Shown here piece after piece: positions 11,545 through 21,014 of a DNA stretch of 64,000 bases. A model generated the notes under the pieces. That model saw only the letters and a list, made by a program, of their open reading frames with translations. It was not told the origin of the DNA and did no database searches. The number at the start of each line of letters is the position of its first letter. Position 1 is the first letter of the stretch. This DNA comes from Capsaspora owczarzaki ATCC 30864 (Eukaryota; Opisthokonta; Filasterea). The stretch is taken from contig NW_011887295.1 of the NCBI RefSeq assembly GCF_000151315.2, forward strand, positions 310,001-374,000, read 5' to 3'. The translations under genes and the position numbers were made by a program.

Positions 11545-14169
11545 TTAGACAACACTCTTGCGTCGACGAGCAAGCAAGGCGAAAATCTTGGTCTTGGCAG
11601 ACTCGTCAGATCCGTTCGCGTCTCCATCCGCAGCGAGCTTCTTCTTGTCCTTTTTGCTGCGCTTGCGACTCAGATGGGCTTGTGTCGCTGCCTCGGCGGC
11701 GCGGGCATTCGCTGAAGCAGGATCGTCGTCCAACGCACGCGACGAGTCTGCTGCAGCTGCTGCTGCTGCTGCTGCCGCTTGCAAGTTGAAAATGTTCGAC
11801 TCTTGGCGCCACGAGAAGACGGGCGCTGGCCGAGGCGCGCGCGCTTCGTTCGGGGTGGACGGCTCAGACTCGGCAACACGAGCAGGAGCAGACGTCTCGG
11901 ACGGATCGTTGGCGACGACTGGGCCGGAAACGAGGCGACCCTTGGTGGTGTTGTTGCGCCGCAAGGTCTTGGCTCGGAACATGGAGTTGCGCGAGAGCTG
12001 GGTCTGCTCGCCAGAAGCATCCTCGTTCGGCGATCGCGAGCCGTCGGTGAGGGCACGTGGTTGAACGTCCTCGCGACTGGCCGAAGTGCTCGCCGAGGCA
12101 CTCGAGTCGCTTTCAGAGCTGTTATCGCCTTCGGCCTGCCGGCGGAGAGCAGTCAGTGTGTCCATGCTGCGCGCCGGCCGGATGAAGGTGGACGACTTTG
12201 GCAACGAAAGGTAGCTCGTCTTGGCAGCGGCGGCGGCAGGCGCTGGCTGCTTGCTGGATTCGGGGGATCCGGAGCGCACGCTGGAAATCCGCGCGAGCTC
12301 GCTCTCGACCTCCAGTTTGAACGATCCGATTTGCACAGGACTCGCGATGGCACCGCTCGCTTCGCCATGTCGCACGCCAGAGACATACGTGGCGGTAGGC
12401 ATCTTGACTCCCATGTCCACATGCAGTGCCTGCGAAACGACGGTCGTGCTTTGGGTGTGCTGCGGACCAGCGAGCCGCTCTACAGAGCCGTATTTCGCCA
12501 CATGCACCGTGGGGGAAAGTGGCCGCAACGAGTCTGTCTCAGCGACTGGCGACCGAGCCTGCAAAAAGACCAGTGGTCGATTGAGATCATCGTCAGCCTG
12601 TTGTTGCGCCTGCTCTTGTTGTTGCTGTTGCTGCTGCTGGAGTTCTTGCAAATGCTGCTGCTGCTGGAGTTCTTGCAAATGCTGCTGCTGCTGGAGTTGG
12701 TGCAAAAGTTCTTGGCTTGTGGATAAGAGAGCGGCGCGCGCGTGAGCCTTCTCCTCTTGCCGAATTTTCGTGAGTTGCTCGACGGATTCGAGGGCGTGGT
12801 TTTCGGTCATCTTGAGCGCATCCTTCGAGCCAGAGATGGAGAGCGCACCCGTGCCGGCAATGCTGTAGCGATTACTCTTCATGTTGGTGTGATCCACAGA
12901 GCGACTTCGGTTGAGACCCGTCGGGCTTTGCTTGAAGGCACGCGTCGCACCCATCGCGTCACCGCCTTCCGCCTCTTCCGAGTCGGCTGTTGCACGCTCT
13001 TCCGCGTCGGCCCGAGCGGCGGCCTTTTCGGAAGGCGTCTGATTTTGCAATTCGGACGAAGAGCCAGACTTGTGCATCATGCGCGGGACAGAGATGGGCT
13101 GCGACGGCGAAGTGCGGAGCGTCGGGGCCGTGGTGGTATTGGAGGCGAGCAGGGTGGTTGAGGATGTTGGCGACGGTGGTTTGGGAGGTGCAGCAATGGG
13201 AGACGACTGGTTGGCAGAGACAAAGCGGGCTAGTTGGGGTGTGGGTGAGGACGCGGCCGCATGGCTGGCGCTGGCAGAATGGCGCATGCCCATGCCGATG
13301 CCGGTGGCTGCAATCGACGCTCGTGGCGGGGGCAGAGACATGGGGGTCGGGGACGATGCGACAGCGCTGCCGCTGACACGCGGCGGCTGGTATGGCTGCG
13401 AGGAAAGCGCCGGCATGACAATTCCGTGGCGCGCCATCTCGTTCGCGAGCGTGCCGTGAATGCTGAGGTTGTCGAACGGGTTGCGGGAAATCATCACACA
13501 TCGCTGCATGATTCCTTCAAAAGTGAGGCGCTTGCGCGCGCACGCTCCGTCATGCAGAGTAAAGGTGCTGAGCTGCGCCACAAGGTCGGTGTACTGGCGC
13601 CCTTCCTCTTCCAAAAACCCTCGAATGGCTGTGCTCAGGTAGCTTTCAAAGTCTCGCTTCTTTTCCGTCACCTTGTCAATGGCCGAGCGGAGCGCCGCTC
13701 CGTTCTTTTGCTTGCCCTTCTGCAGCTCTTGCGTCATGCGCTTGGAGGCCTTGACGGCCTTGTCAATTTCGCCCTCGAGCTGCTCGGACTGCTTTTCGAA
13801 TGTGCGCTCCATGCGCGTCACGTTCTTTTGGTATGTTTCGATCGAGACGGCAACGGGCTGGATAAAGTCGCTCAGGATGGAGGAAGCGAGTCGCAAGCGG
13901 AGTTGCTCGGCCCCTCGCATCGCGTCGGCATACTCGGACAGGCCAGCGGCGAGCTCGCGCAGGTTGCCGCTTTGCGAGGTCTGCGCCCGACGGCTCACCA
14001 TCTGAACGGCCTCAGCGAACGCCGCGCCAGATTTGCTGAGCCCGTCCAGGGCCGACTGGTACGCAACGGCTGCCTGCAGCAGGTGCTCCTGGTCGGTCTG
14101 TGCAGCGCGAATGTTGACGAGCACGTCGCCAATCACGCGCAGGTATGGCGTTGCGTTTGCGGCCACCAT
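11545..14169 (-). CDS. I-BAR (IMD) domain protein with long low-complexity tail
   Basis: One exon, 874 aa. The start is the ATG at 14169, which has G at -3 and G at +4; the open frame further upstream begins only with TTG. Residues about 10-225 look like an IRSp53/MIM homology domain: an amphipathic helical stretch with YQSALDGLSKSG, a conserved region around LSDFIQPVAVSIETYQKN, and Lys/Arg-rich helices ending near KRMTQELQKGKQKNG and KRDFESYLSTAI. Such domains bind and bend the plasma membrane outward and link to actin. The rest is Ser/Pro/Ala-rich with a Q-rich repeated block and a strongly basic end (KRSKKDKKK, ARRRKSVV). No SH3 or WH2 domain was seen, unlike animal IRSp53 or MIM. The assignment rests on fold pattern and is less certain than the boundaries. 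Confidence 0.72.
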   Translation of the reverse strand: MVAANATPYLRVIGDVLVNIRAAQTDQEHLLQAAVAYQSALDGLSKSGAAFAEAVQMVSRRAQTSQSGNLRELAAGLSEYADAMRGAEQLRLRLASSILSDFIQPVAVSIETYQKNVTRMERTFEKQSEQLEGEIDKAVKASKRMTQELQKGKQKNGAALRSAIDKVTEKKRDFESYLSTAIRGFLEEEGRQYTDLVAQLSTFTLHDGACARKRLTFEGIMQRCVMISRNPFDNLSIHGTLANEMARHGIVMPALSSQPYQPPRVSGSAVASSPTPMSLPPPRASIAATGIGMGMRHSASASHAAASSPTPQLARFVSANQSSPIAAPPKPPSPTSSTTLLASNTTTAPTLRTSPSQPISVPRMMHKSGSSSELQNQTPSEKAAARADAEERATADSEEAEGGDAMGATRAFKQSPTGLNRSRSVDHTNMKSNRYSIAGTGALSISGSKDALKMTENHALESVEQLTKIRQEEKAHARAALLSTSQELLHQLQQQQHLQELQQQQHLQELQQQQQQQQEQAQQQADDDLNRPLVFLQARSPVAETDSLRPLSPTVHVAKYGSVERLAGPQHTQSTTVVSQALHVDMGVKMPTATYVSGVRHGEASGAIASPVQIGSFKLEVESELARISSVRSGSPESSKQPAPAAAAAKTSYLSLPKSSTFIRPARSMDTLTALRRQAEGDNSSESDSSASASTSASREDVQPRALTDGSRSPNEDASGEQTQLSRNSMFRAKTLRRNNTTKGRLVSGPVVANDPSETSAPARVAESEPSTPNEARAPRPAPVFSWRQESNIFNLQAAAAAAAAAADSSRALDDDPASANARAAEAATQAHLSRKRSKKDKKKLAADGDANGSDESAKTKIFALLARRRKSVV
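12627..12710. repeat. 27-base tandem repeat in the I-BAR gene
   Basis: Two near-perfect copies and one partial copy of a 27-base unit encode the motif LQQQQHLQE in tandem, inside the Q-rich block. Confidence 0.85.
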
Positions 14170-16625
14170 GGCTGAATGACTGAGGGATGCGGTTTTTGTG
14201 GTGGTAGATCTGTTGATAGCAGCGTCGTGCTTTTGTGCTGCCGTTGTTCGTTTCAAGGAGCCAAGATGTCAAGTTGGTGTCTTGTACTCGGTTGCTACCC
14301 ACTGAGGACGACGCTGCTGCTGGTGGTGGTGGTGCGACGACGGTGGTGGACGAGACAGCGGTACTTGTTCAAACTATGACACACAGTTGTTTCCCTTTCA
14401 ATGGGTTGGTTGTTGTCGTGCCCTCGCACTCGGGTTGGTCTCTCGCTTGTGTGCGAACAGAGAATCCAATGGAAATAGAAGAGTGCAGCGCAACAGAACA
14501 GGAAGAAGTAGAAGAAGAAGCCCGAAACAAGGTCTGGAAGCGGTTTTCGGTCGGTTGGCGTGGCGACGGCGGCAAAATGATGACTAATCGGCTCTCCCTG
14601 CTTAGATCCAAACGCGGCTAGCTTGCTCTTGCTTGGTCAAATAATCTGACTTGAAGAGATGAGAGAGTTGAGATGAGAGACGAGACCTGTGCTGTTTTGT
14701 GCAACATGACAGAAAAAGCGCGAGGGGGAGGAGCGGGAGAGAGCGAGGGAAGCAAGCAGTGTGAGCAATACCGTTACAAAGAAGCTCCAAGAGCCGTTTC
14801 ACAGTTGCAAATCAGCTGGTGTTCTCCGTTGTTCACAGTGTATCTTTCATTCCATACTACTCGACTGCAGGACGGCCAAAGGCGACGCCCCAGTGCTTTC
14901 TCTCTCTCACTCTCGGGGGCTTTCAAAAAAAAAAAAAAAAAAAAAAGCCCATACATCGAATACTGAGCCTAAAAAAAAAAAAAAAAACCATTGTGGATCT
15001 GGCGACGAGCAACCAACAGACAGTCAAATGGTTGATCGCTGTTGAGGGTATGAGATGGGGGTTTATGATGCAAGCGGGATGGGTCATGTCTCTTCCCCCT
15101 TCCTTTGGAGTCGGCAGAATGCATGAGGAATGTCAAACCCACAGCATCCATGTGCCGTCGTCCCTCGTGATCTGCCCCCTTCCACACTCTCGCTTCACTC
15201 TCTCGAGCTCGTTCGCTGCACCAGCAAAGCGCGCTCTGAGAGGAGAGGAGAGGAGAGGAGGTGGAGGGTGACGACAGGACTCAGAACAGTTCGTGATGCT
15301 AAAAAAAAAAACAAAGCAGGTTGAAATTGAAAAAATAGTGGATATCAAAAGCAATGCGAGTTTCGCTGACGCTTTGCAGCTGCGAGTCCAAGGCAATCTC
15401 TCAAATGTGGGCAACTCACTGTCGCTTTTCGCAGTGTCCGTCTGTCCGTCCTTTCTCTCTTCTGGGCCGCCACCACTGCTTGCTGCTGCGTCCAAAGTCG
15501 CGCTTTTGCATTGCTCAACATTTGAAAATGCGAACGTCGGTTTTTTTTTTTGAGGTTGATGGCAACAAGCGTTTTCTCGTCCCAATTCTCGCGAGATCGA
15601 AGGCGCACTGAAAATGATCAAAAACAAGCTACTCAACGAGACCTGCGATGTGGAAGCGCAGGATGGCGCTGGGGTTTCGTTGACACGGCGCTTTCGGCCA
15701 AAGTGCGACGCGCGGAGGTTGCTCTTGGCAATGGACAATCGATGCCGCACAACCGCGCGTACTCCCATTCTCCACCACCCCCACCACCCAAAAGTTGGCA
15801 TGTCGACCTGCGCTTGTAGTACTCATCCATGCTTCCGTAGCACAAAACAGCAACAGTGACAAACTCACCAAAAGTCGGATCAAATAGAAGTCAAAGGGAA
15901 AAAAAAAAAAAAAAAAGAACTGCCGCTCTTTTTTTCCTTTTTCGTATCTCCTCCAAAAGAAAAAAAAGAAAAAAAATCAGAAACGACCACAGCAACGAAC
16001 AACATGAATGTAATGCAAGGAAACAACATACAACAAACGCAAGGAAACAAAGCAGGTCGGCAGCAGCATGGCTTTTACGAGAGGGCGTGCGGTAAGCCAC
16101 AACGAAAGAACACAAAAGCCAAAAATGGTGCACTCACACACCCCACCGTCAGAGTCAGGAGCGCGGATGACGGCACAATTTGCAGAGACGAGCCCTTGTC
16201 GCGAAGGAGATGTGCGACACAACACACTCGAACATTCCGTCATTGGGCGGCAAGGAAGTTGATGGTCGTTTTTTCCCGACAGTTTCTGCGACTCGATCTG
16301 ATTTTCTTTGGGGTTGTTGTTGTTGTTGCTGGCCTGTCACCACGCTGGCTTTCAGCTCTCGAAATCTCCATCCATGTTCGAAATCATCATGCACAAAACA
16401 ATGGGGCGAAAATCAACCATTTACTGTTCAATCGACTTCTCAAGCGTGAAAAACATGCAAAATACAATCTAACAAACGTATCAACAAAACCGAAAAAAGC
16501 AAACTACCACACGAGCACAATTTGGTCACACGCATTAGCGGCAATTGTGTTTGGCCCATCGAGTGCGTGGGAAAACGAAAACGCAAAGCCAGGCGCATCA
16601 CAGAAAACAAAACGACCCCAAATCT
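14170..16625. other. 2.5-kb non-coding region
   Basis: Lies upstream of the I-BAR gene and downstream of the membrane-protein gene, both minus strand. It contains several A tracts (about 14926-14945, 14971-14987, 15900-15917), a GAGAG repeat at about 15238-15262 and T tracts. Open frames are short and low-complexity. No domain, tRNA or repeat family was recognised. Confidence 0.6.
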
Positions 16626-18023
16626 TTAGCGTGGCTGATTTGGGAGAGCTCCAGTAAATGCACCGCCACTCGGACTGTTGAAAACATGCGCATCGTATTC
16701 GGCCGAGGCGTTGCTGGCGGCTGCGGTTTGGGCCAGCTGTTGGAGCAGCTCGTCAAGCACCTCCGGGTCGGAATCGAGAGTGACATCATCTTTCCTTCGA
16801 TTGGTCGGTGGCAGGGGTTCGAATCGCATCAACGGAACTTGGTCTCGGGACACGGCGTACTCGTATGCTGGAGGTGCATCGTCATGATCCCATCGCCCTG
16901 CGACGTAGCCATAGTTTTGCGATGGCGGCTGCCACTCTGATCCAGCCGCGCCACTGGCACCCAGTCGTTGTTCTCGATGATAGCCGTAATGATGTTGCTG
17001 TTGCTGTTCTTGTTCTGGTAGTGACGGCTGTGCGAGGAGAGGGTCGTTGTCGAATTCCGGGATGGCGGTCGTCTCCTCCGAGTTTTGCAAGCGCCGCATT
17101 GCCAGATGGGCGCGGGCGCGCCGATGCGCTTCCGGCGCGACATACGGCATGCATGACAGGACTACGAGGGCCACCTATCCAGCGCCCATCAAAAACATAC
17201 ATTACACACAAGCAGCGGTCAGAAAACGACTTTCTCGCACCTAACCGAACTACCACACTTCGAAAAGTAACTTTCTGTTGCACCCCTCGTCTCACCTGAG
17301 AAAGAACGACCATGATCGACCCGGCGTACAGACAATAGACCCATCCTTTCGTGCAGTACCACTGGTTTTGAGCATTCTCCCAATCGGCCTCGCCCGAGGT
17401 GCACGCGACACACACGCGTCCAATCAACGTCGTGTCATCGGCAATGAGGCACACAATAAACTGGTAGATTGGACCAGAGCACGCAACGACGCCAGTCACG
17501 ACCGTCTAAGCAAAAACAACAGAACACAACAGAACAAAAGCAAACCAAAGTGGCTCAGAAACCCACATCATAAGGCACATCAACGGGGGCCCCTCAATGG
17601 CCATCAAACCAATAATTTGGCGCTGCTTCAAGGTTCACGACAAAACCCCAAACTCACCGCCGCGAGCATGACTCGGGAGCAGAGCCCGAGAAGGGTCGAC
17701 AAAAGGATGACGGCGCTCATTGCCCAGAACATTCGGTCCCAGAAGTCGCGCAGGTTGTTCAGCGGGTCGTCCGGGTGCGTCACGATGTGGTCGACGATGC
17801 CATAGAGGATTGGGATGGTGAGCCCTATCCCGACCTAGCGGAGGCGGGGGGACGGAAAGAGACCAAAGAGTTGAGAGCAACAAAGAGCCCCACCTCAAAC
17901 ACCTCATGGGTCCTCTGCCTCCTTTGAGATGGAGGGGCGTCGACTCTAATGGTCACAACACGACGACTATCAGTTCAAGCTTACCAGGGCGACTGTGACG
18001 GCGAGCAACTGCGACAGCTGCAT
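16626..18023 (-). CDS. Four-helix membrane protein with PPAY-containing cytosolic tail
   Basis: Exons on the minus strand: 18023-17985, 17834-17658, 17505-17296 and 17174-16626; all phases are 0 and the total is 324 aa. Hydrophobic segments are visible at about residues 3-25 (spanning the first splice), 45-70, 74-95 and 125-155. A loop with six cysteines and tryptophans (CVACTSGEADWENAQNQWYC) lies between segments 3 and 4. The C-terminal half is hydrophilic, with a PPAYEY motif that could bind WW domains of NEDD4-type ligases (inferred), and acidic stretches. The topology suggests a tetraspan-like or small multispan protein. I do not recognise the family and assign no activity. Confidence 0.75.
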
Positions 18024-18337
18024 TGCGGTCTTGTTTTCTGGGGGGGGGGGAAAAAAAAGAAAAAAAGAAAAAAAGAAAAAAAGAAATGAACTGTCATCCT
18101 GAGCATCTGTGAAAACGATGACTTGAATGAGAGTGACTCGACGAGAGATGTCGTCAAGATGCAATGAGCGCAAATTCAAAAGTGTATTGGAGGAAAAGGA
18201 ACGAAACAATCAAACAGAAAAGCAATGAAAAAACAAAACAAAAGGCAGGCCACTGGACCAGCAACAATACAATCATGTTTAAAAATAAGACAGTCATCGA
18301 GAGAGTACATGACAGAGCGAGCGAGAGATAACGCCGG

Positions 18338-20767
18338 TTATGAGCAGCATTGGCCAAGTTGCTTCATCGGGTCGTTGGCATTGTTCGCTTGTCGTTGTTC
18401 TCGAGTCGGAATGTCATTGCCTGATAACCGCACAAACTCTTCGATTGGTGACTTGACCAGTTCTGCCGGCGCTCGTTTGGAAATTTGGATGACGGAGCCG
18501 ACCAAAAAGTTCATTGCTTGATCTGCAAATTGGAAAAACAAAAAGCAAACAAAGTCGAGTCAAAATACAAGTAAAGTCAAACAAGCAAACATGTGATAGC
18601 GACAACTTACCAATATTCGCATTGTTCTTTGCCGAAGTAGCAAACCTGGAGCAGTGAAACAAGCGAGAGCAAGAACAAAATGAGGACAAGAAAGCTCATC
18701 AGTCGGATTACGCGTCCAAATGGCACCTTACCAGCCAATCAGTCCATGCTCTTTGCAGAAATCATCCAGTTTTTGCTTGTACACGGATTTGTCTGACATG
18801 TCAGCCTGTTGTTGATGGTTGCGGGTTGGGATCAGCATCAGTTTCCAGACTCTAGGACGGACATTTCGCCTTCCATCCAGAATATACGCACCTTGTTGGC
18901 AAGAAGCATCACAGGAACTGGCTTTCCATCGGGCAACATCACTTTGTTGTTGACATCATTGAGCCACTGTTGCAAAGTGAACGTAAGTGAGTGGAAATCA
19001 TCTCTCGTCCAGAATTCTCGGTGCTTGTTTCGAGAAGAGCGAGGGACCCGATGCTATCGCATTCGAAAAATCGATCAAACCATTTGAGGACTTTGGACAT
19101 ACTTTTATCACAGAGTCGAATGTGGCCGGTCTGCAATCCCAAATTGTAAAACAGAACAAAGTGAGTACAGTTCAATCGTTGGCAACAAAACAATCAGAGT
19201 GTCGAGCTGGTAAACCATACCGTGTCATATCAAAAACAATGACGGCAGCGATCGCGTATCTAAAGGAGCAGAGTGGAACGAATAGACAACAAACAAACAA
19301 ACAACAAACAAAAGTGAATAAAGCCGTCTCAAACAGCCAGCTTCCTTCCCTCTGCCATTCACACAAACATCAATGCTACACGTGGCGCACTTGTAATAGA
19401 CGTGAGTCATGTGTCCGAAACGTTCGTGGCCAGCAATGTCCCTGCAAGCACGGAAAAAAACGAACCCAAAGTCAGTCAGGAAGAACAACAAATGCCCCCC
19501 CCCCTTCTTTCATCGGTGTCCATCCTATCACTGGCACATGATTCTGACACCAGATGCCAAGGCAAAAGGAACAAGAATCGCGCCTCTCAAACCATTTGCA
19601 GAAAGTGGAAAGAGACAAAACAAAAACAACAAAAAAAAAACCAAAAAAACAACAACCCTCACCAAAGCTGGAGCGTGATCTTTGCACCAGACTCCCATTC
19701 CAAGACCTTGGTTGCAAAGTCGGCGCCAATGGTGAGCTTGTAGTTTGGTGTGAAAAACCCTTCCGAGTAGCGGCGGATGAGCGATGTCTGGCAACAGGTT
19801 GAGATTAAAATGAGAACAGACCCTCAGTGTTCATTTCCCCCCCCCCACAGAGCAACGATGCATTCATTGCAAATCTCTCTGCATGGATTGTGCCAATGCC
19901 ATCATGATACGATGGCGAGTCGAAGCAGCGACACGCGGCAATGATGATGACGATTCTGAGCTTGTTTACCTTGCCTGTCAAAGCCACACAATCACCAAAG
20001 CAAAACCCCCCAAAAAGCAACATGTGTGAGCAATCGTTTCACAACCAGAAGCATTGCAATCCAACCCCCGGCCCCCTTCCAACGTCGACCTTTGCGATGA
20101 GGTGGAGCGACTGACGGTCATCCAAACCCAATACCAAAAACGCGCCTCAGTGCCTTGACCCATCCCTCTCTCTCTCCAGCCAAACCTTCCCTCTCTCTCT
20201 CTCTCTTAACTTTCTCCCTCTTAGCTTTGATCATCCTCATCGTGATCAATCTTCACCATCGTGATTTTGATATCACAGCCAATCTCATCCTCAAAAGAAT
20301 AAAAGAATAAAAGAATAAAAGAATAAAAATAAAATAAAAGAAAAAAAAAAACCAGCTGACTTTGATTTTTTGTCAGATGGTCAGCTTGAGTGACTGTGGC
20401 AGCCCCCTCAACACCACCACCACTTCCCCAAACTGCAAAGCCATTGCGATCCGCGAACACTTGAAAGCATCATCACGAGATGGCAGGTATCGGTCCCCCC
20501 CCCCCCGTTGAAGCGTTGAAGCGGAAGGGAGAAGAAGGAGCAAAAAAGAAGACGTTTTGCCCTGTCCCTCCCCCGCCGACGACCCCTCTGACTGGATGCA
20601 GCCGCTCTGTCCCTCGCCGCGGATGCACTGACGATGGCCATGTGTCAAGGGGGAGAGTGAGCGAGTCGCAAAAGGGAGTGAGGCGTGGAGGCGTTACCAA
20701 CGGCATAGTCGCCAATCACAATGATCTTGAACAGCTGGTCTGCAGTCGGTCCCGCAGCGCCTTCCAT
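18338..20767 (-). CDS. Rab32/38-type small GTPase, ten exons
   Basis: Exons (minus): 20767-20698, 19974-19970, 19787-19663, 19441-19391, 19259-19221, 19130-19103, 18966-18892, 18805-18732, 18645-18611 and 18522-18338. All phases join, giving 228 aa. Motifs: P-loop GDYAVGKTS (residues 19-27), switch I with TIGADFA, switch II WDIAGHERFGHMTHVYYK, which has the Rab32/38 hallmark IAG.ERFG.MT rather than the usual TAGQE, NKAD for guanine specificity, SAK, and a prenylatable CCS end. Rab32 proteins work on lysosome-related organelles and mitochondria-associated membranes. Residue 72 is His where nearly all Rabs have the catalytic Gln. The second exon is only 5 nt (GCAAG) and supplies the P-loop lysine. 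The donor after YYK was chosen at GTGCGC because it gives the exact family length. The gene is divergent from DAHP synthase. Confidence 0.93.
19970..19974 (-). other. 5-nt microexon of the Rab32-like gene
   Basis: The minus strand reads tgacag|GCAAG|gtaaac. With exon 1 ending GTTG and exon 3 starting ACATCG, these five bases are exactly what is needed to encode Val-Gly-Lys-Thr-Ser of the P-loop. Without them the Walker A lysine is absent. A 723-nt intron precedes it and a 182-nt intron follows. Confidence 0.82.
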
Positions 20768-21014
20768 TGCAGTCAACTCGGAAAAACGAAAAAGAAAAGA
20801 GTGAGTGAAGTGAGTGGTTGGATGAAACTAGATTGCTTTGCTACTTCTGGGGGGGTTGGCGGGTTTGCGGGTTTGACAAGCACCGATGAGCAGGGAGATC
20901 CGGTTGAGAGTCAATCCGCATCATCGAAGGTAGAATCGCAGGTTGAATGGATTCGAGGACTAAGAGCTGAAATCCTACAGCAATCCATTCAGCTCACTCT
21001 TCTCACTCCTAAAA
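20768..21014. promoter_or_regulatory. Divergent promoter region, Rab32-like and DAHP synthase genes
   Basis: Only 247 bp separate the two start codons, so the promoters and 5' UTRs of both genes must share this segment. No TATA box or other motif was identified with confidence. Confidence 0.55.

Noticed and set aside
16812-16826. tRNA B-box-like sequence (gttcgaatc)
   Set aside because: It lies within the coding exon of the membrane protein and no cloverleaf partner sequence is present.
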